Below, piece by piece: positions 13,528-22,195 of a DNA stretch of 53,743 bases. The position numbers were made by a program, and so were the translations under genes. Source of the stretch: Glycomyces arizonensis DSM 44726 (GTDB lineage: Bacteria > Actinomycetota > Actinomycetes > Mycobacteriales > Micromonosporaceae). The number at the start of each line of letters is the position of its first letter. Position 1 is the first letter of the stretch. The notes under the pieces are model-generated. The model searched no databases and had not been told where the DNA came from. It was given only the letters and a program-made list of their open reading frames with translations. The DNA is taken from positions 1-53,743 of the forward strand of contig NZ_AXWO01000032.1 of NCBI RefSeq assembly GCF_000482705.1, in the 5' to 3' direction.

Positions 13528-16500
13528 CTACCGGAAGTCCCTGGAGCCGCCTGTCGGCGTCTGCAGGTCAAGCGGTCCCAGCTTGTCGGCGATGAGGTTC
13601 GGCATGGCGCCGTCGATCGCGTCGGCGGCGTGCTCGACGGTGCCCCGGATGCGCATGGCTTTCGCGCCTGCCGCTACCGTTCGCCAACGCGCCCATAGTC
13701 CCGGCGTGCAGATGACGTTGCCGATGCCGGTCTCGTCCTCGATGCTCAGGAAGGTCACGCCCCGGGCGGTCGGCGGCCGTTGCCGGTGGGTCACCACACC
13801 GGCGATCTCGACGCGCGTCCCGTCCGGGATGCCCGGGAGGCGGTCGATGGGGACCACGCCCGCGGCGGTGAGGGCTGCTCGTGCGAGCGCGATCGGGTGA
13901 GTGCGGGTGGACAGGCCGAGCCCGGCGTAGTCGGCGCGGGCCAGTTCGGCGCGGTCCATGCCCGGCAGGGTCGGGGCTGGGGCGGCCGGTCCGGTGCCGG
14001 GGATCATGCCGGGCCCCTCGCGCACCACTCCGGCGGTCCACAGTGCCCGTCTGCGGTCGGGTTCGAGGCTCGCCAGGGTACCGGCGATCGCCAGGGCTTC
14101 CAGGTGCGCCTTGCCGAGACCGGCCCGGCGGGCCAGCTCGGCGATGTCGCGGAAGGGCGCCTCGGTGCGGGCGGCGGCGATGCGTCCGGCCGGGTCGGGG
14201 CCGAGTCCTTTGACCTGGTCGAGCCCGAGCCGGATCGCCGCGGTCCCCCGCGCTGGGAAGACCGGCGCGGTGCCGGTGTCGACGAGGGACGCGATCGGGC
14301 CGCTGGCGTTCACGTCGGGGGCGAGGACGGTGATGTCGTGGCGCCCCGCGTCGGCGATCAGCGATGCCGGGGAGTAGAAGCCCATCGGCTGGGCGGCGAG
14401 GAGTCCGGCGTAGAACGCGGCCGGGTAGTGGCATTTGAGCCAGGCCGAGGCGTAGACGAGGTGGGCGAAGCTGGCGGCGTGGGATTCGGGGAAGCCGAAG
14501 TCGGCGAACGACTTGAGCTGTTCGAAGATCTGGTCGGCCTGCGCGCCGGTGATGCCGCGTTCGGCCATGCCGGTGTAGAGGCGCCCCTTCAGCTGCTCCA
14601 TGCGCATCGTGGAGCGTTTGGCGCCCATGGCGCGGCGCAGCCGGTCGGCCTCGCCGCCGTCGAACCCGGCGGCGTCGATCGCCATGCGCATCAGCTGCTC
14701 TTGGAACAGCGGCACGCCGTAGGTCTTCTCGAGTGCGGCGTGGAGGATCTGGGGGACCTGGTCGCGCCAGGGTTCGCCTCGGCGGCGACGCAGGTAGGGG
14801 TGGACGGCGCCGCCTTGGATCGGGCCGGGCCGGATGAGCGCCACTTCGGCGACGAGGTCGGCGAACTCGCGGGGCCGCAGCCGCGGCAGTGTCGCCATCT
14901 GCGCGCGGGATTCGACTTGGAAGACCCCGACGGTGTCGGCCCGGCACAGCATGTCGTAGACGTCGGTGTCGTCCGGTGGGAGCATCGCGAGGTCGATCCG
15001 GTCGCCGTGGGCCTCGGCGATCAGGTCGACCATGTGGTGCAGGGCTTCGAGCATGCCCAGGCCGAGCAGGTCGAACTTCACCAGTCCGGCGTCGGCGCAG
15101 GCCTCCTTGTCCCACTGGAGGACGGTGCGGCCGGCCATGCGGGCCGGTTCGACGGGGACGATCTCGGCGACCGGCTGCTCGGTGAGGACCATCCCGCCGG
15201 GGTGGATGCCCAGGTGCCGCGGGAGGTCGGCCAGTTCGGCGGCGAGGTGTCGGACGTCGGCGGGGAGGCCTTCGGTCTCGGCGGGGTCGAGCCCGTGCCA
15301 GTGATGCAGCCGCTTCGACCACGCCACGGCCTGGTCGTGGCCGTATCCGAGGACTTTCGCCGCGTCGCGGACCGCCGAGCGCGGCCGGTAGGTGACCACG
15401 TTGGCCACCAGCGCGGCCCGGTCACGGCCGTACTTGCCGTACACGTACTGGATGACCTCCTCTCGTCGGCCGGACTCGATGTCGATGTCGATGTCGGGTG
15501 GGCCGTCGCGCTCGGTTGAGAGGAACCGCTCGAACAGCAGCCCGAAGGCGACCGGGTCCACGTTGGTGATGCCGAGGGCGTAGCAGACCGCGGAGTTCGC
15601 GGCCGACCCGCGCCCCTGGCAGTAGATGTCGTGCTCGCGGCAGAACGCGACGATGTCGGCGACGATGAGGAAGTACCCGGCGAAATCGAGCCCGGTGATG
15701 ACGCGCAGTTCGCGGTCGAGTTGCCGCCACGCCCCCGCGACCCGCTCGGCCTCGGGCGGCCCGTAGCGCTCACGCGCCCCGGCGATGGTCAACGTCGCCA
15801 GATAGGAGACGTCATCGTGCAGGCCGGGGACGGGGAAGCGGGGCAGGCGGGGGGCGAGCAGCTGGAAGTCGAACGCGCACTCGGCACCGATTCGGGCGGC
15901 TTCTGTGACCGCTTCGGGGACGTCGGCGAATCGCAACGCCATCTCCTCGCCGCTGCGCAGATGCGCACCGCTGCTGGCGGGCAGCCACGGGTCGACCTGG
16001 TCGAGCGTGCACCTGGCCCGGACCGCCGCTAGCGCGGCCGCGACCTTCGATCGCCGCGGCTCGGCATAGTGGACGTTGCCCGTCGCCACCACCACAACAC
16101 CGCAGCGGCGGGCGACCGCGGCGAGGGCTTCGATCCGCTCCGCGTCCTCGGGCAGGTCATGGCAGGTGACCTCGACGGCGACGTTGCCGGGCCCGAACCA
16201 TTCGGCCAGCTCCCGCAACGCCTGCTCGGCGGCCGCGGCGCCACCGGTCTCGAGCGCGGTCGTGACCGGGCCTTTGCGGCAGCCGGCCAGGACCATCCAG
16301 TGCCCACCGGCGTGATCGGCGAGCCGGGCCAGGTCGTAGCGGGGCAGGTCCTTCTCACCGCCGGCCAGTTTCGCCTCGGTGATCGCCCGCGAGAGCCGCC
16401 GGTACCCGACCGGGTTACGGGACAGGACGATGAGGTGCTGCCCGGCGGGGTCGGCCTGGCCGCGCCGGGCCCGGTCCATGCCGAGGTTCAACTCGGCGCC

Positions 16501-16692
16501 GAAGACCGTGGGCAGGGCGTGCTCGGCGGCGGCCACGGCGAGCTCGGCGACCCCGTACAGGCCATCGTGGTCGGTCAGTGCCAGGCCGCGCAGACCGAGC
16601 CGGACGGCCTCGGCAACGAGTACGGCCGGTGAGTCGGCGCCGTCGGCGAAGGAGTAGGAGGAGTGGCAGTGCAGTTCGGCGTACTCAGTCAT
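13528..16692 (-). CDS. dnaE2: Error-prone DNA polymerase III alpha subunit, DnaE2/ImuC
   Basis: Translesion polymerase of the SOS mutasome, 1054 residues. Domains: PHP ('ELHCHSSYSFADGA', residues 7-20), palm with the catalytic triad in 'PDIDIDIES' (399-407), fingers ('RLRRAMGAKRSTMRMEQLKG', in part), HhH and OB-fold ('VEIAGVVTHRQRPPTARGVT', in part). Length and lack of an exonuclease match the DnaE2 branch. The start 'MTEYAELHCHSSYSF' at 16692 overlaps the imuB stop by 8 bp, so translation is coupled. Last gene of the imuA'-imuB-dnaE2 operon and presumably DNA-damage-induced via the LexA box at 18754. Confidence 0.96.
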   Translation of the reverse strand: MTEYAELHCHSSYSFADGADSPAVLVAEAVRLGLRGLALTDHDGLYGVAELAVAAAEHALPTVFGAELNLGMDRARRGQADPAGQHLIVLSRNPVGYRRLSRAITEAKLAGGEKDLPRYDLARLADHAGGHWMVLAGCRKGPVTTALETGGAAAAEQALRELAEWFGPGNVAVEVTCHDLPEDAERIEALAAVARRCGVVVVATGNVHYAEPRRSKVAAALAAVRARCTLDQVDPWLPASSGAHLRSGEEMALRFADVPEAVTEAARIGAECAFDFQLLAPRLPRFPVPGLHDDVSYLATLTIAGARERYGPPEAERVAGAWRQLDRELRVITGLDFAGYFLIVADIVAFCREHDIYCQGRGSAANSAVCYALGITNVDPVAFGLLFERFLSTERDGPPDIDIDIESGRREEVIQYVYGKYGRDRAALVANVVTYRPRSAVRDAAKVLGYGHDQAVAWSKRLHHWHGLDPAETEGLPADVRHLAAELADLPRHLGIHPGGMVLTEQPVAEIVPVEPARMAGRTVLQWDKEACADAGLVKFDLLGLGMLEALHHMVDLIAEAHGDRIDLAMLPPDDTDVYDMLCRADTVGVFQVESRAQMATLPRLRPREFADLVAEVALIRPGPIQGGAVHPYLRRRRGEPWRDQVPQILHAALEKTYGVPLFQEQLMRMAIDAAGFDGGEADRLRRAMGAKRSTMRMEQLKGRLYTGMAERGITGAQADQIFEQLKSFADFGFPESHAASFAHLVYASAWLKCHYPAAFYAGLLAAQPMGFYSPASLIADAGRHDITVLAPDVNASGPIASLVDTGTAPVFPARGTAAIRLGLDQVKGLGPDPAGRIAAARTEAPFRDIAELARRAGLGKAHLEALAIAGTLASLEPDRRRALWTAGVVREGPGMIPGTGPAAPAPTLPGMDRAELARADYAGLGLSTRTHPIALARAALTAAGVVPIDRLPGIPDGTRVEIAGVVTHRQRPPTARGVTFLSIEDETGIGNVICTPGLWARWRTVAAGAKAMRIRGTVEHAADAIDGAMPNLIADKLGPLDLQTPTGGSRDFR

Positions 16693-18028
16693 ACCAGCCG
16701 ACCACGCTCCACCGTCCGCTCTCGACATACAGGAGCGCGGCGCGGCCGTCGGCCAGCAGCACCTGGAGCCGGGCGTAGCGGCGGGCCCGCTCCGGGTCCC
16801 ACCAGCGTTCGGTCACCGGCCACGGCCCGGCCCACGCGAGAATCGGGGTCCGCTCGCCGTCCACGGCCACCAGTACCGGAGCGGCCGACAGGTCACCCCG
16901 GGCGGCCACCGCGACGGCGGACCCCGCCGCGTCGAGCACGGCGACGTGCTCGCCGGTTCCGGCCCGTGTCGGGAGCGGGTCGGGCAGGGCACCGGGCCAC
17001 GGCCGCGTCCGATGCGGCGGGACGGTCTCGCCCCAGGGGATCTGGTCGTACTGCTCGGCCAGGTCGCGGCCGCCGGCTTGGAGGACGATCCGCAGGTTGT
17101 CGGGCCCGAGGAGGCCTTGGGCGTGCCGCAGGGCGGCCTCGGCGCGGGCGGTGGCGGCGTCCTTGGTCTCCCACAGGCCGCGTCCCGCGTCCATGATGTT
17201 GAGCAGGCCACCGGGGGCGAGCTCGATCGCCGCGAGCGCGTCGGTGCCTCCTGCGGTGAGCCAGCCGTCGAGCTGCCAGCGGACCCGCCGCGCCAGGTCG
17301 ACGGCGTCGGCGGTGGGATCGACCTGCCAGGTGCGCTCCCGCGCCAGGCCGCGCACCGTGTGGGCGGTGACGGTCACACGCGTGCAGGCCAGGCCCCGGC
17401 CGGTGAGGGTCGCCAGGAGCCGTTCGGCGAGCGGGCGGGCGGCGAACGCGGCCTGCTCGACCGTCGCGTAAGGCTCGGCGGCATCGACGCGGACGGTCAG
17501 CTCCGCCTCGGCCCGCCGGAGCGCGAGCGGACGGGCCAGGTCCCCGGCCGCCAACTGCTGTGCCTGGCGAGCCGCGGCGCCGAACCGCTCGGCCACGGCC
17601 GCGCCCGGCAACGCGCAGAAGGCGCCGAGCGTGCCGATGCCCAGGTGCCGAAGCGTCTCGACCGTCTCCTCGTCGACCAGACCGGTGGCCGTCAGGTTCG
17701 CGATGTCGAGCGGCGCGAGGAACGCCGCGTCGCCGCCGGGCGGGACGATCCGGCCCGTCCCGGCGGCCATCAGGGCGGCGAAGAGACCATCGGCGACACC
17801 GGTGAGGCAGTCCTGGTCGACCAGGCCCTGGACGGTGTCAATGAGCGCCTCGCAGAAGACGGCCTCGTCCCCGGCCAGGGGCCGCAGCGGGATCGCCACA
17901 CGACCGGGTTCGAGGACTTCGATGTACGGGGTGATGCGGTCGAGTGCCTCAAGCACCGGCTCGAACGCGGCCTGGTCCTCGCTCTCCCAGTCCGGCAGCC
18001 AGGCCACGACCGTGCGGGCGGGCGTCAT
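16685..18028 (-). CDS. imuB: ImuB, Y-family-like mutasome adaptor, shortened at the N-terminus
   Basis: Catalytically inactive Y-family relative that links ImuA' and DnaE2 to the beta clamp; 447 residues. Recognisable parts include 'RTVVAWLPDW', the palm/finger segment 'VADGLFAALMAAG', the helix-hairpin-helix 'TLRHLGIGTLGAFCALP' and the little finger 'ARPLAERLLATLTGRGLACT'. Usual ImuB proteins are about 500-530 residues. Here 'LPDW' is followed almost at once by 'EDQAAFEPVLEALDRI', so about 45-50 residues of the palm (normally with 'ACSAAARA...RRREAQARCP'-like sequence) are missing in frame. The start overlaps the imuA' stop (ATGA). Confidence 0.9.
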   Translation of the reverse strand: MTPARTVVAWLPDWESEDQAAFEPVLEALDRITPYIEVLEPGRVAIPLRPLAGDEAVFCEALIDTVQGLVDQDCLTGVADGLFAALMAAGTGRIVPPGGDAAFLAPLDIANLTATGLVDEETVETLRHLGIGTLGAFCALPGAAVAERFGAAARQAQQLAAGDLARPLALRRAEAELTVRVDAAEPYATVEQAAFAARPLAERLLATLTGRGLACTRVTVTAHTVRGLARERTWQVDPTADAVDLARRVRWQLDGWLTAGGTDALAAIELAPGGLLNIMDAGRGLWETKDAATARAEAALRHAQGLLGPDNLRIVLQAGGRDLAEQYDQIPWGETVPPHRTRPWPGALPDPLPTRAGTGEHVAVLDAAGSAVAVAARGDLSAAPVLVAVDGERTPILAWAGPWPVTERWWDPERARRYARLQVLLADGRAALLYVESGRWSVVGWYD

Positions 18029-18735
18029 CGGCGCCTCCGCAGATCGATGACGTTGCCGGGCCGGTCGCCGCCGTAGGGCCAGATGGTGGCCTGCCGCGAG
18101 GCGCCGCCGCGCCACCTGGCGGCCACCTCCAACCCGCAGGCGTTGAGGCGACCGGCGCCCCATCGGCGCCCGGTGTTGGCGCGCAGGCCCTGCCAGTGCG
18201 CCCCGGTCACCTCCAGGCGGGCGTCGGCTCCGGCGACGGGCCGGGTCTGCCACCACACGATCGCGGTCCCCGAACGGCGAGCCCGGGCGGTCAGGCGACG
18301 CTCCTGTATGGGCGTGAACGCCGCGCTCGGCGCCACCAGGACCGGGACGCCGCCCGCCAGGGCTGCGGCCGCATCGAGCAGCCGCGGCCCGTCCGCCTCG
18401 ACCAGGACGAGCCGCGCCAGGTCGACACCGGCCGCGGCCGCCGCTGACGGGTACATCCCCGACAGGCCGACCACCGCGCACCACGCCCCGGCGCTGGTGG
18501 GGCCCGCCAGCAGACGCCACAGCAGCGACGTGGCCCCGACCCGTGCCGCGGCGAGCGCGGTCGCCGCGGCCAGGCCGCCGTAAGGCAGGAGCCGGGCGAT
18601 GTCGGAGGTGACCGGCACCATGGACCGAGAGGAGGTGACGACCCCGCCAGACGCCCGCTCGGCGGGCGCGAGCTCGCCTGCCGTGCGCAAACCGAGCTGG
18701 GCGGCCAGCGCGGCCGCGGTCACGTCCTTCGACAC
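18025..18735 (-). CDS. ImuA', mutasome accessory protein
   Basis: RecA/SulA-related accessory factor of the mycobacterial-type mutasome, 236 residues. The order fits ImuA': N-terminal helix 'AALAAQLGLRTAGELAPA', 'LLPYGGLAAATALAAARVGA', a degenerate RecA-like core ('AWCAVVGLSGMYPSAAAAAGVDL', in part) and 'TGAHWQGLRANTGRRWGAGR' near the end. GTG start at 18735, 19 bases downstream of a LexA-type box. First gene of a three-gene coupled operon. The 'GG' linker lacks a full Walker A, as usual for ImuA'. Confidence 0.85.
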   Translation of the reverse strand: MSKDVTAAALAAQLGLRTAGELAPAERASGGVVTSSRSMVPVTSDIARLLPYGGLAAATALAAARVGATSLLWRLLAGPTSAGAWCAVVGLSGMYPSAAAAAGVDLARLVLVEADGPRLLDAAAALAGGVPVLVAPSAAFTPIQERRLTARARRSGTAIVWWQTRPVAGADARLEVTGAHWQGLRANTGRRWGAGRLNACGLEVAARWRGGASRQATIWPYGGDRPGNVIDLRRRR

Positions 18736-18753
18736 CTCGACCCCCGTGAAACA

Positions 18754-18769
18754 TCGAACGTATGTATGA
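18754..18769. promoter_or_regulatory. LexA (SOS) box of the imuA'-imuB-dnaE2 operon
   Basis: tcgaacgtatgtatga matches the actinobacterial SOS consensus TCGAAC-N4-GTTCGA at the first half and four of six bases in the second. It lies 19 bp before the imuA' GTG, where repression by LexA is expected for this operon. A TTGAAC -35-like element on the coding strand (18772-18777) partly adjoins it. Confidence 0.65.
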
Positions 18770-19091
18770 GTTCAACATACCGATCTGAGTCAGCGGCGCA
18801 AGATCAAAAATCTGTCGAATCAATCTCAACGCCACGCTCCCTACGGCCGCAGGTTCTCGAGCCCTGAGCCGGCGGGCGTTTCTCATCAGGAGTGACGACG
18901 CGAAACCACCCAACGGCCGCGCCGGCCAGCCTCCGCATCTGCCAGCAAGGAGGAGACCCTGCCTCGGCGTGTCGCACAATGTCCGTCGACGACCTCACCG
19001 GCACCTGCGCCGAGCCGACCGCCCTGGCGGGCTGCGCCCGATCCCAGCGGGCCCGCGCGAGACCGACGGATGCCACCGGCTCTACCGAGCG
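18770..19091. other. Intergenic, no gene seen
   Basis: Holds the imuA' promoter at its left edge. The rest shows no coding frame with recognisable similarity and no obvious structure; it probably belongs to the decayed IS110 insertion at its right end. Confidence 0.4.
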
Positions 19092-19217
19092 GTGATCGTT
19101 CGCATGCGACATCACGAACCGACCCGCGCCCACGTCGTCCGCCGAACCGAAGACGGCAAATCCAAAAAGGAGATCATCAGGTACCTGAAGCGTTACCTCA
19201 TCCGGGAGGTCTACCGA
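19092..19217 (+). mobile_element. IS110-family transposase C-terminal fragment
   Basis: About 40 codons read 'RMRHHEPTRAHVVRRTEDGK' then 'SKKEIIRYLKRYLIREVYR', the characteristic tail of IS110-group transposases. The rest of the transposase is missing, and the fragment runs into the 3' end of the tetR gene on the other strand. A second copy of the same type of tail lies at 37190-37294. Confidence 0.6.
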
Positions 19218-19828
19218 GCGAGGAGGGTGCGGACCTGCTCGGCCAGCCCGCGGATGTCCTCAAGGCCGAAGGCCACCCATTGCAGGAGGATGCCGTGGAT
19301 GAGGGCGATGGTGACGCGGGCGGCGCCTTCGGGATCGATGGCGGCGGACACTCGGCCGGTCTCCTGGCCGCGCCGCAGGGCCGCGCTGAGGGTGTTGCGC
19401 ACCTCGTCGAACCCGCTCACGGCCTCTGCTCGTAGCTGTGGGTGGCGCAGGAGCTCGCCCCATGTCTGGACGGCGCATCGGAAGAGCTCCGCGACCGATG
19501 TCGGCGTGGCACCGGCGGTCTCCTGGTGCATCGGCTGTACCGCGAGGTCGACGAGGTCGGCGATGCCCGCGATGGTGGTCCCGCCGACGCCCTCGGCCGC
19601 GTCGATCACCGGGTCGAAGACCGATCGGAACGCCTGGCGGGCGATCTCGAGGATGATCTCCTCTTTGCTCGCGAAGTACCGGTAGGGCGCCCCGGTCGAG
19701 ACGCCGGCCTCGGCCGCGATGTCGGGCATCGAGGTCTGGTGGAAGCCGTCTCGCGAGAAGCAGCGCCGAGCGGCCGCAACGATGTCAGCGCGGCGCGCCT
19801 CCCGGTTCGCGGGCGTGAGTCGTGGCAT
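19211..19828 (-). CDS. TetR/AcrR family regulator
   Basis: Repressor of 205 residues. DNA-binding domain: 'RRADIVAAARRCFSRDGFHQ', 'TSMPDIAAEAGVSTGAPYRYF' (in part), 'ASKEEIILEI'. The ligand-binding domain is all-helical and ends 'GLAEQVRTLLAR'. It is divergent from a dihydroxyphthalate-decarboxylase-like gene. Two dyads of the form TGAA-N6-TTCA lie between the genes and are likely its operators, so it probably controls that enzyme and itself. Confidence 0.9.
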   Translation of the reverse strand: MPRLTPANREARRADIVAAARRCFSRDGFHQTSMPDIAAEAGVSTGAPYRYFASKEEIILEIARQAFRSVFDPVIDAAEGVGGTTIAGIADLVDLAVQPMHQETAGATPTSVAELFRCAVQTWGELLRHPQLRAEAVSGFDEVRNTLSAALRRGQETGRVSAAIDPEGAARVTIALIHGILLQWVAFGLEDIRGLAEQVRTLLAR

Positions 19829-19855
19829 GGGCTACTCCAGGGACGCAATCCAAAA

Positions 19856-19920
19856 TGAATGATCGTTCACCTTGACAAGGCTAGCATCCCGAGACACCAT
19901 CAAAGTGAACAACCATTCAC
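19856..19920. promoter_or_regulatory. Paired TetR operators, TGAA-N6-TTCA
   Basis: Two copies of the same dyad lie between tetR (start 19828) and the next gene (start 19941). They are tgaatgatcgttca (19856-19869) and gtgaacaaccattcac (19905-19920), with centres 50 bp apart. One sits over each divergent promoter. A ttgaca-like -35 lies between them (19872-19877). Confidence 0.65.
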
Positions 19921-19940
19921 GGATGACTTGGGGGCATCTC

Positions 19941-20939
19941 ATGACCGAGCCGAAATTGACACTCGGCACCTACCACTACGAGCACACCGACGCGCTGTTC
20001 GACGGCAGCGTGGGCGTCGAGGGATTCGACGCCGACGTGAGAACCGAAGGGCTCGTCTCCGACCTGTTCCACCACATGGTCCAGGGCGGATACCACGCGG
20101 CCGAACTCGGCCTGACCTACTTCGTCCGGCTGTGGAACACGGCGGAGTCGCCGTTCTTGGCGCTGCCGATCTTCCCCAACCGCAACTTCCGCCACGCCTC
20201 GGTCTTCGTCCGCGCCGACAGCGGCATCGAGAAGCCGCAGGACCTGGCCGGGAGGACGGTCGGCGAGTTCGCGCTGTGGGGCCACGACCCGGGCGTGTGG
20301 ATGAAGGGCGTCCTCGCCGACGAGTACGGCGTCACCGCCGACCAGTGCAGCTGGGTCATCGGCGGCACCAACTTCCCGATCCCGCCGTTCGCGTGGATTC
20401 CCCAGCCGGTGCCGGACAACGTCACGGTCCGCCACGCCGGTGACGGGCAGACACTGGGGGCGATGCTGCTCTCCGGCGAGATCGACGCCCTCATCTCGGT
20501 CGACGTGCCCCAGCAGATCCTCGCCGGTGACCCGCGGGTGCGTCGCCTGTGGGTCGACTACGAGGCCGTCGAGCGCGACTACTACCGGCGCACCGGCATC
20601 TTCCCGATGATGCACGTGGTCGCCATCCGCAAGGACTACCTCGCCGACCATCCCCAGGCGCCCAAGGCGATCTACGACGCGTTCCTTCAGGCGAAGGACG
20701 CGAAGGCCGCCCACTACCGCGCCCAGGCCTCCAAGCAGCACATGGCCCTCATGACGCCGTGGTTCAGCGAGCTGTTCGCCGAGAACCTGCGGACACTGGG
20801 AGAGGACTGGTGGCCCTACGGTGTGGAGAAGAACCGTACCGCCGTCGACACCTTCCTGCGCTACGCCCACGAGCAGGGCCTGGTACAGGAACTGCTGACC
20901 TGTGAGGACATCTTCGTGCCCTCGCTGCTGGAGTCCTGA
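19941..20939 (+). CDS. 4,5-Dihydroxyphthalate decarboxylase-like protein (periplasmic-binding fold)
   Basis: Protein of 332 residues resembling Pht5-type dihydroxyphthalate decarboxylases, whose fold is that of type 2 substrate-binding proteins. Seen are 'LTLGTYHYEHTDALFDGSV' (in part), 'AAELGLTYFVRLWN', 'LPIFPNRNFRHASVFVRADS', 'PQDLAGRTVGEFALWGHDPG' and 'GIFPMMHVVAIRKDYL'. There is no signal peptide, which supports an enzyme rather than an exported binding protein. Start 19941 follows gggggc; an ATG at 19923 is possible. Control by the divergent TetR protein suggests an inducible aromatic catabolism step, but no other pathway genes are adjacent. Confidence 0.82.
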   Translation: MTEPKLTLGTYHYEHTDALFDGSVGVEGFDADVRTEGLVSDLFHHMVQGGYHAAELGLTYFVRLWNTAESPFLALPIFPNRNFRHASVFVRADSGIEKPQDLAGRTVGEFALWGHDPGVWMKGVLADEYGVTADQCSWVIGGTNFPIPPFAWIPQPVPDNVTVRHAGDGQTLGAMLLSGEIDALISVDVPQQILAGDPRVRRLWVDYEAVERDYYRRTGIFPMMHVVAIRKDYLADHPQAPKAIYDAFLQAKDAKAAHYRAQASKQHMALMTPWFSELFAENLRTLGEDWWPYGVEKNRTAVDTFLRYAHEQGLVQELLTCEDIFVPSLLES

Positions 20940-20982
20940 TGCCGCTCGACGGGACGAGCAGGGCCTCGCCTTTCTCCCGGCA

Positions 20983-21308
20983 TCACAGCGGGAGACCAGC
21001 CGCCTGCTGCTCGGCCTGGCATCGGGCCGTCATGGATGCTTTCCTGCCTGGGTCGCCGACCAGTGCCTTGTGCCGGTTGCGGCGTCCGGAGCCTGGTTTC
21101 GAGGATTGCGGCGCCTGGTCGGAGCGGGCAATGAGCCGGGGACGGTCCAGCTCAGGGTCTGTTCGAGGAACCGGAAGGCGTGCTCGACGTCGAACCCGCG
21201 CAGCCAAGCCGACCAGAGCGCATCGAGCAGATCAGTGTCGAGGCCGCAGGCGCAGATCCAGAGCCAGCGCGGCCGGGGTGTGCCAGTGAGCGGGAGTCGC
21301 TCGGTCGT
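20983..21308 (-). mobile_element. DDE transposase C-terminal remnant (frameshifted)
   Basis: The minus strand encodes 'RLPLTGTPRPRWLW', then 'AWLRGFDVEHAFRFLEQTLS' 'WTVP', the Glu-containing end of a DDE transposase. The similarity continues in another frame as 'DQAPQSSKPGSGRRNRHKAL', resembling the basic tail of the same family. The 5' two-thirds are missing. Right of it begins an IS630-like fragment on the other strand. Confidence 0.55.
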
Positions 21309-21545
21309 AAGGCGTATGAGGGCGCCTTCGTGACCGGCGGCATGGAGCCCGATGAGGCGGCCGTTGTCTTCGGGGTCTCGAAGGACTCGATCCGCAACTG
21401 GCAGGCCCGCTTCGAGGCCGGCGGCTTCGACGCGCTCCGCTCGGACCGGCCCGGCCGCCAGACCGGGGAGGGCACCAAGCTCACGCCCTCCGAAGAGCAG
21501 GCCCTGATCGGCGCCGCCATCGATTACGGTCACCGCTCCCACGAG
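21300..21545 (+). mobile_element. IS630-family transposase N-terminal fragment
   Basis: The helix-turn-helix half of an IS630-type transposase is intact: 'GMEPDEAAVVFGVSKDSIRN', 'WQARFEAGGFDALRSDRPGR', 'GEGTKLTPSEEQALI'. It stops at about 21545, before the DDE domain, and meets the next remnant. No terminal TA-flanked repeat was recognised. Confidence 0.65.
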
Positions 21546-21599
21546 GCAACCATCTCATGGCGGGTGGGAGCCGGTGGGCGGTGCATGGTCGAGTTCATC

Positions 21600-21966
21600 G
21601 AAACGCATCCAGCGGCCTTGACACCGGGCCTACGGTCAGCATCCCGCTTCCCGCCCCGGCCGGCTCGCCTATCGCAGGGGCGAGCGCCGCTTCGACCTTC
21701 CTCATCATCGCCTTGTCGCCCAAGGTGACCGCCGCTCGACCGGTGAGCGCCCACATCGCCTCCATGAGCAGATCACCCGTCGGCACCGGCGTCCGACGCA
21801 GCGCGGCTCGCGCCGCTTCGCGGCGTCCCGCCTCCAGTAGGAGCAGCGGCCGTACCCAGGATGAATATGGGCCCCAATCGGTATCGTCCCCGAACCGCAG
21901 CGGCCGACCGTGCTGCAAGCGCAGACACAGCAAAGCCAGCGACATCGCCCACCGCTGCACGTGCTG
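21600..21966 (-). pseudogene. Fragment of a BTAD/TPR-type transcriptional regulator
   Basis: An internal fragment reads 'QRWAMSLALLCLRLQHGRPL', 'WVRPLLLLEAGRREAARAAL', 'MEAMWALTGRAAVTLGDKAM' and 'GEPAGAGSGMLTVGPVSRPL'. Late repeats of large AfsR/BTAD or LuxR-type ATPase regulators look like this. Both ends are missing, so it is non-functional. Confidence 0.45.
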
Positions 21967-21984
21967 GAAGACGCCGGACTGCCG

Positions 21985-22195
21985 CGCCGCCTTCGAGGCC
22001 GGGGACGACGGCGGCGAGACGCTCCTGGCCATCGGCGAGGCGAAACTGAACGAGACCATGGGCAAGGCACATCTCGAACGACTCGAGCACCTCCGCGGCC
22101 TGCTGTCGAACCGCTTTGACACCGAGCACACGAAACTGGCGCTGTGCAGCACTCGGCCGACCGCCCGGACGTGACCCTACTCGAACTCGCCGATC
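21985..22195 (+). pseudogene. C-terminal fragment of an AAA ATPase (DUF234-like)
   Basis: Codons read 'GGETLLAIGEAKLNETMGKA' 'HLERLEHLRGLLSNRF' and then, one frame over, 'HSADRPDVTLLELADRYDG'. This pattern is typical of the restriction-endonuclease-like C-terminal domain of STAND-type ATP-binding proteins ('GEAK...LERL...LL'). A frameshift near 22145 and the lack of an ATPase domain mark it as a remnant. Confidence 0.4.

Noticed and set aside
13780..15519. 579-codon plus-strand frame opposite dnaE2
   Set aside because: Antisense shadow of dnaE2; low-complexity Gly/Val/Arg content and no start signal.
19941..20939. ABC transporter substrate-binding lipoprotein
   Set aside because: No signal peptide or lipobox and no permease/ATPase genes nearby; the match is better with dihydroxyphthalate-decarboxylase-like enzymes.
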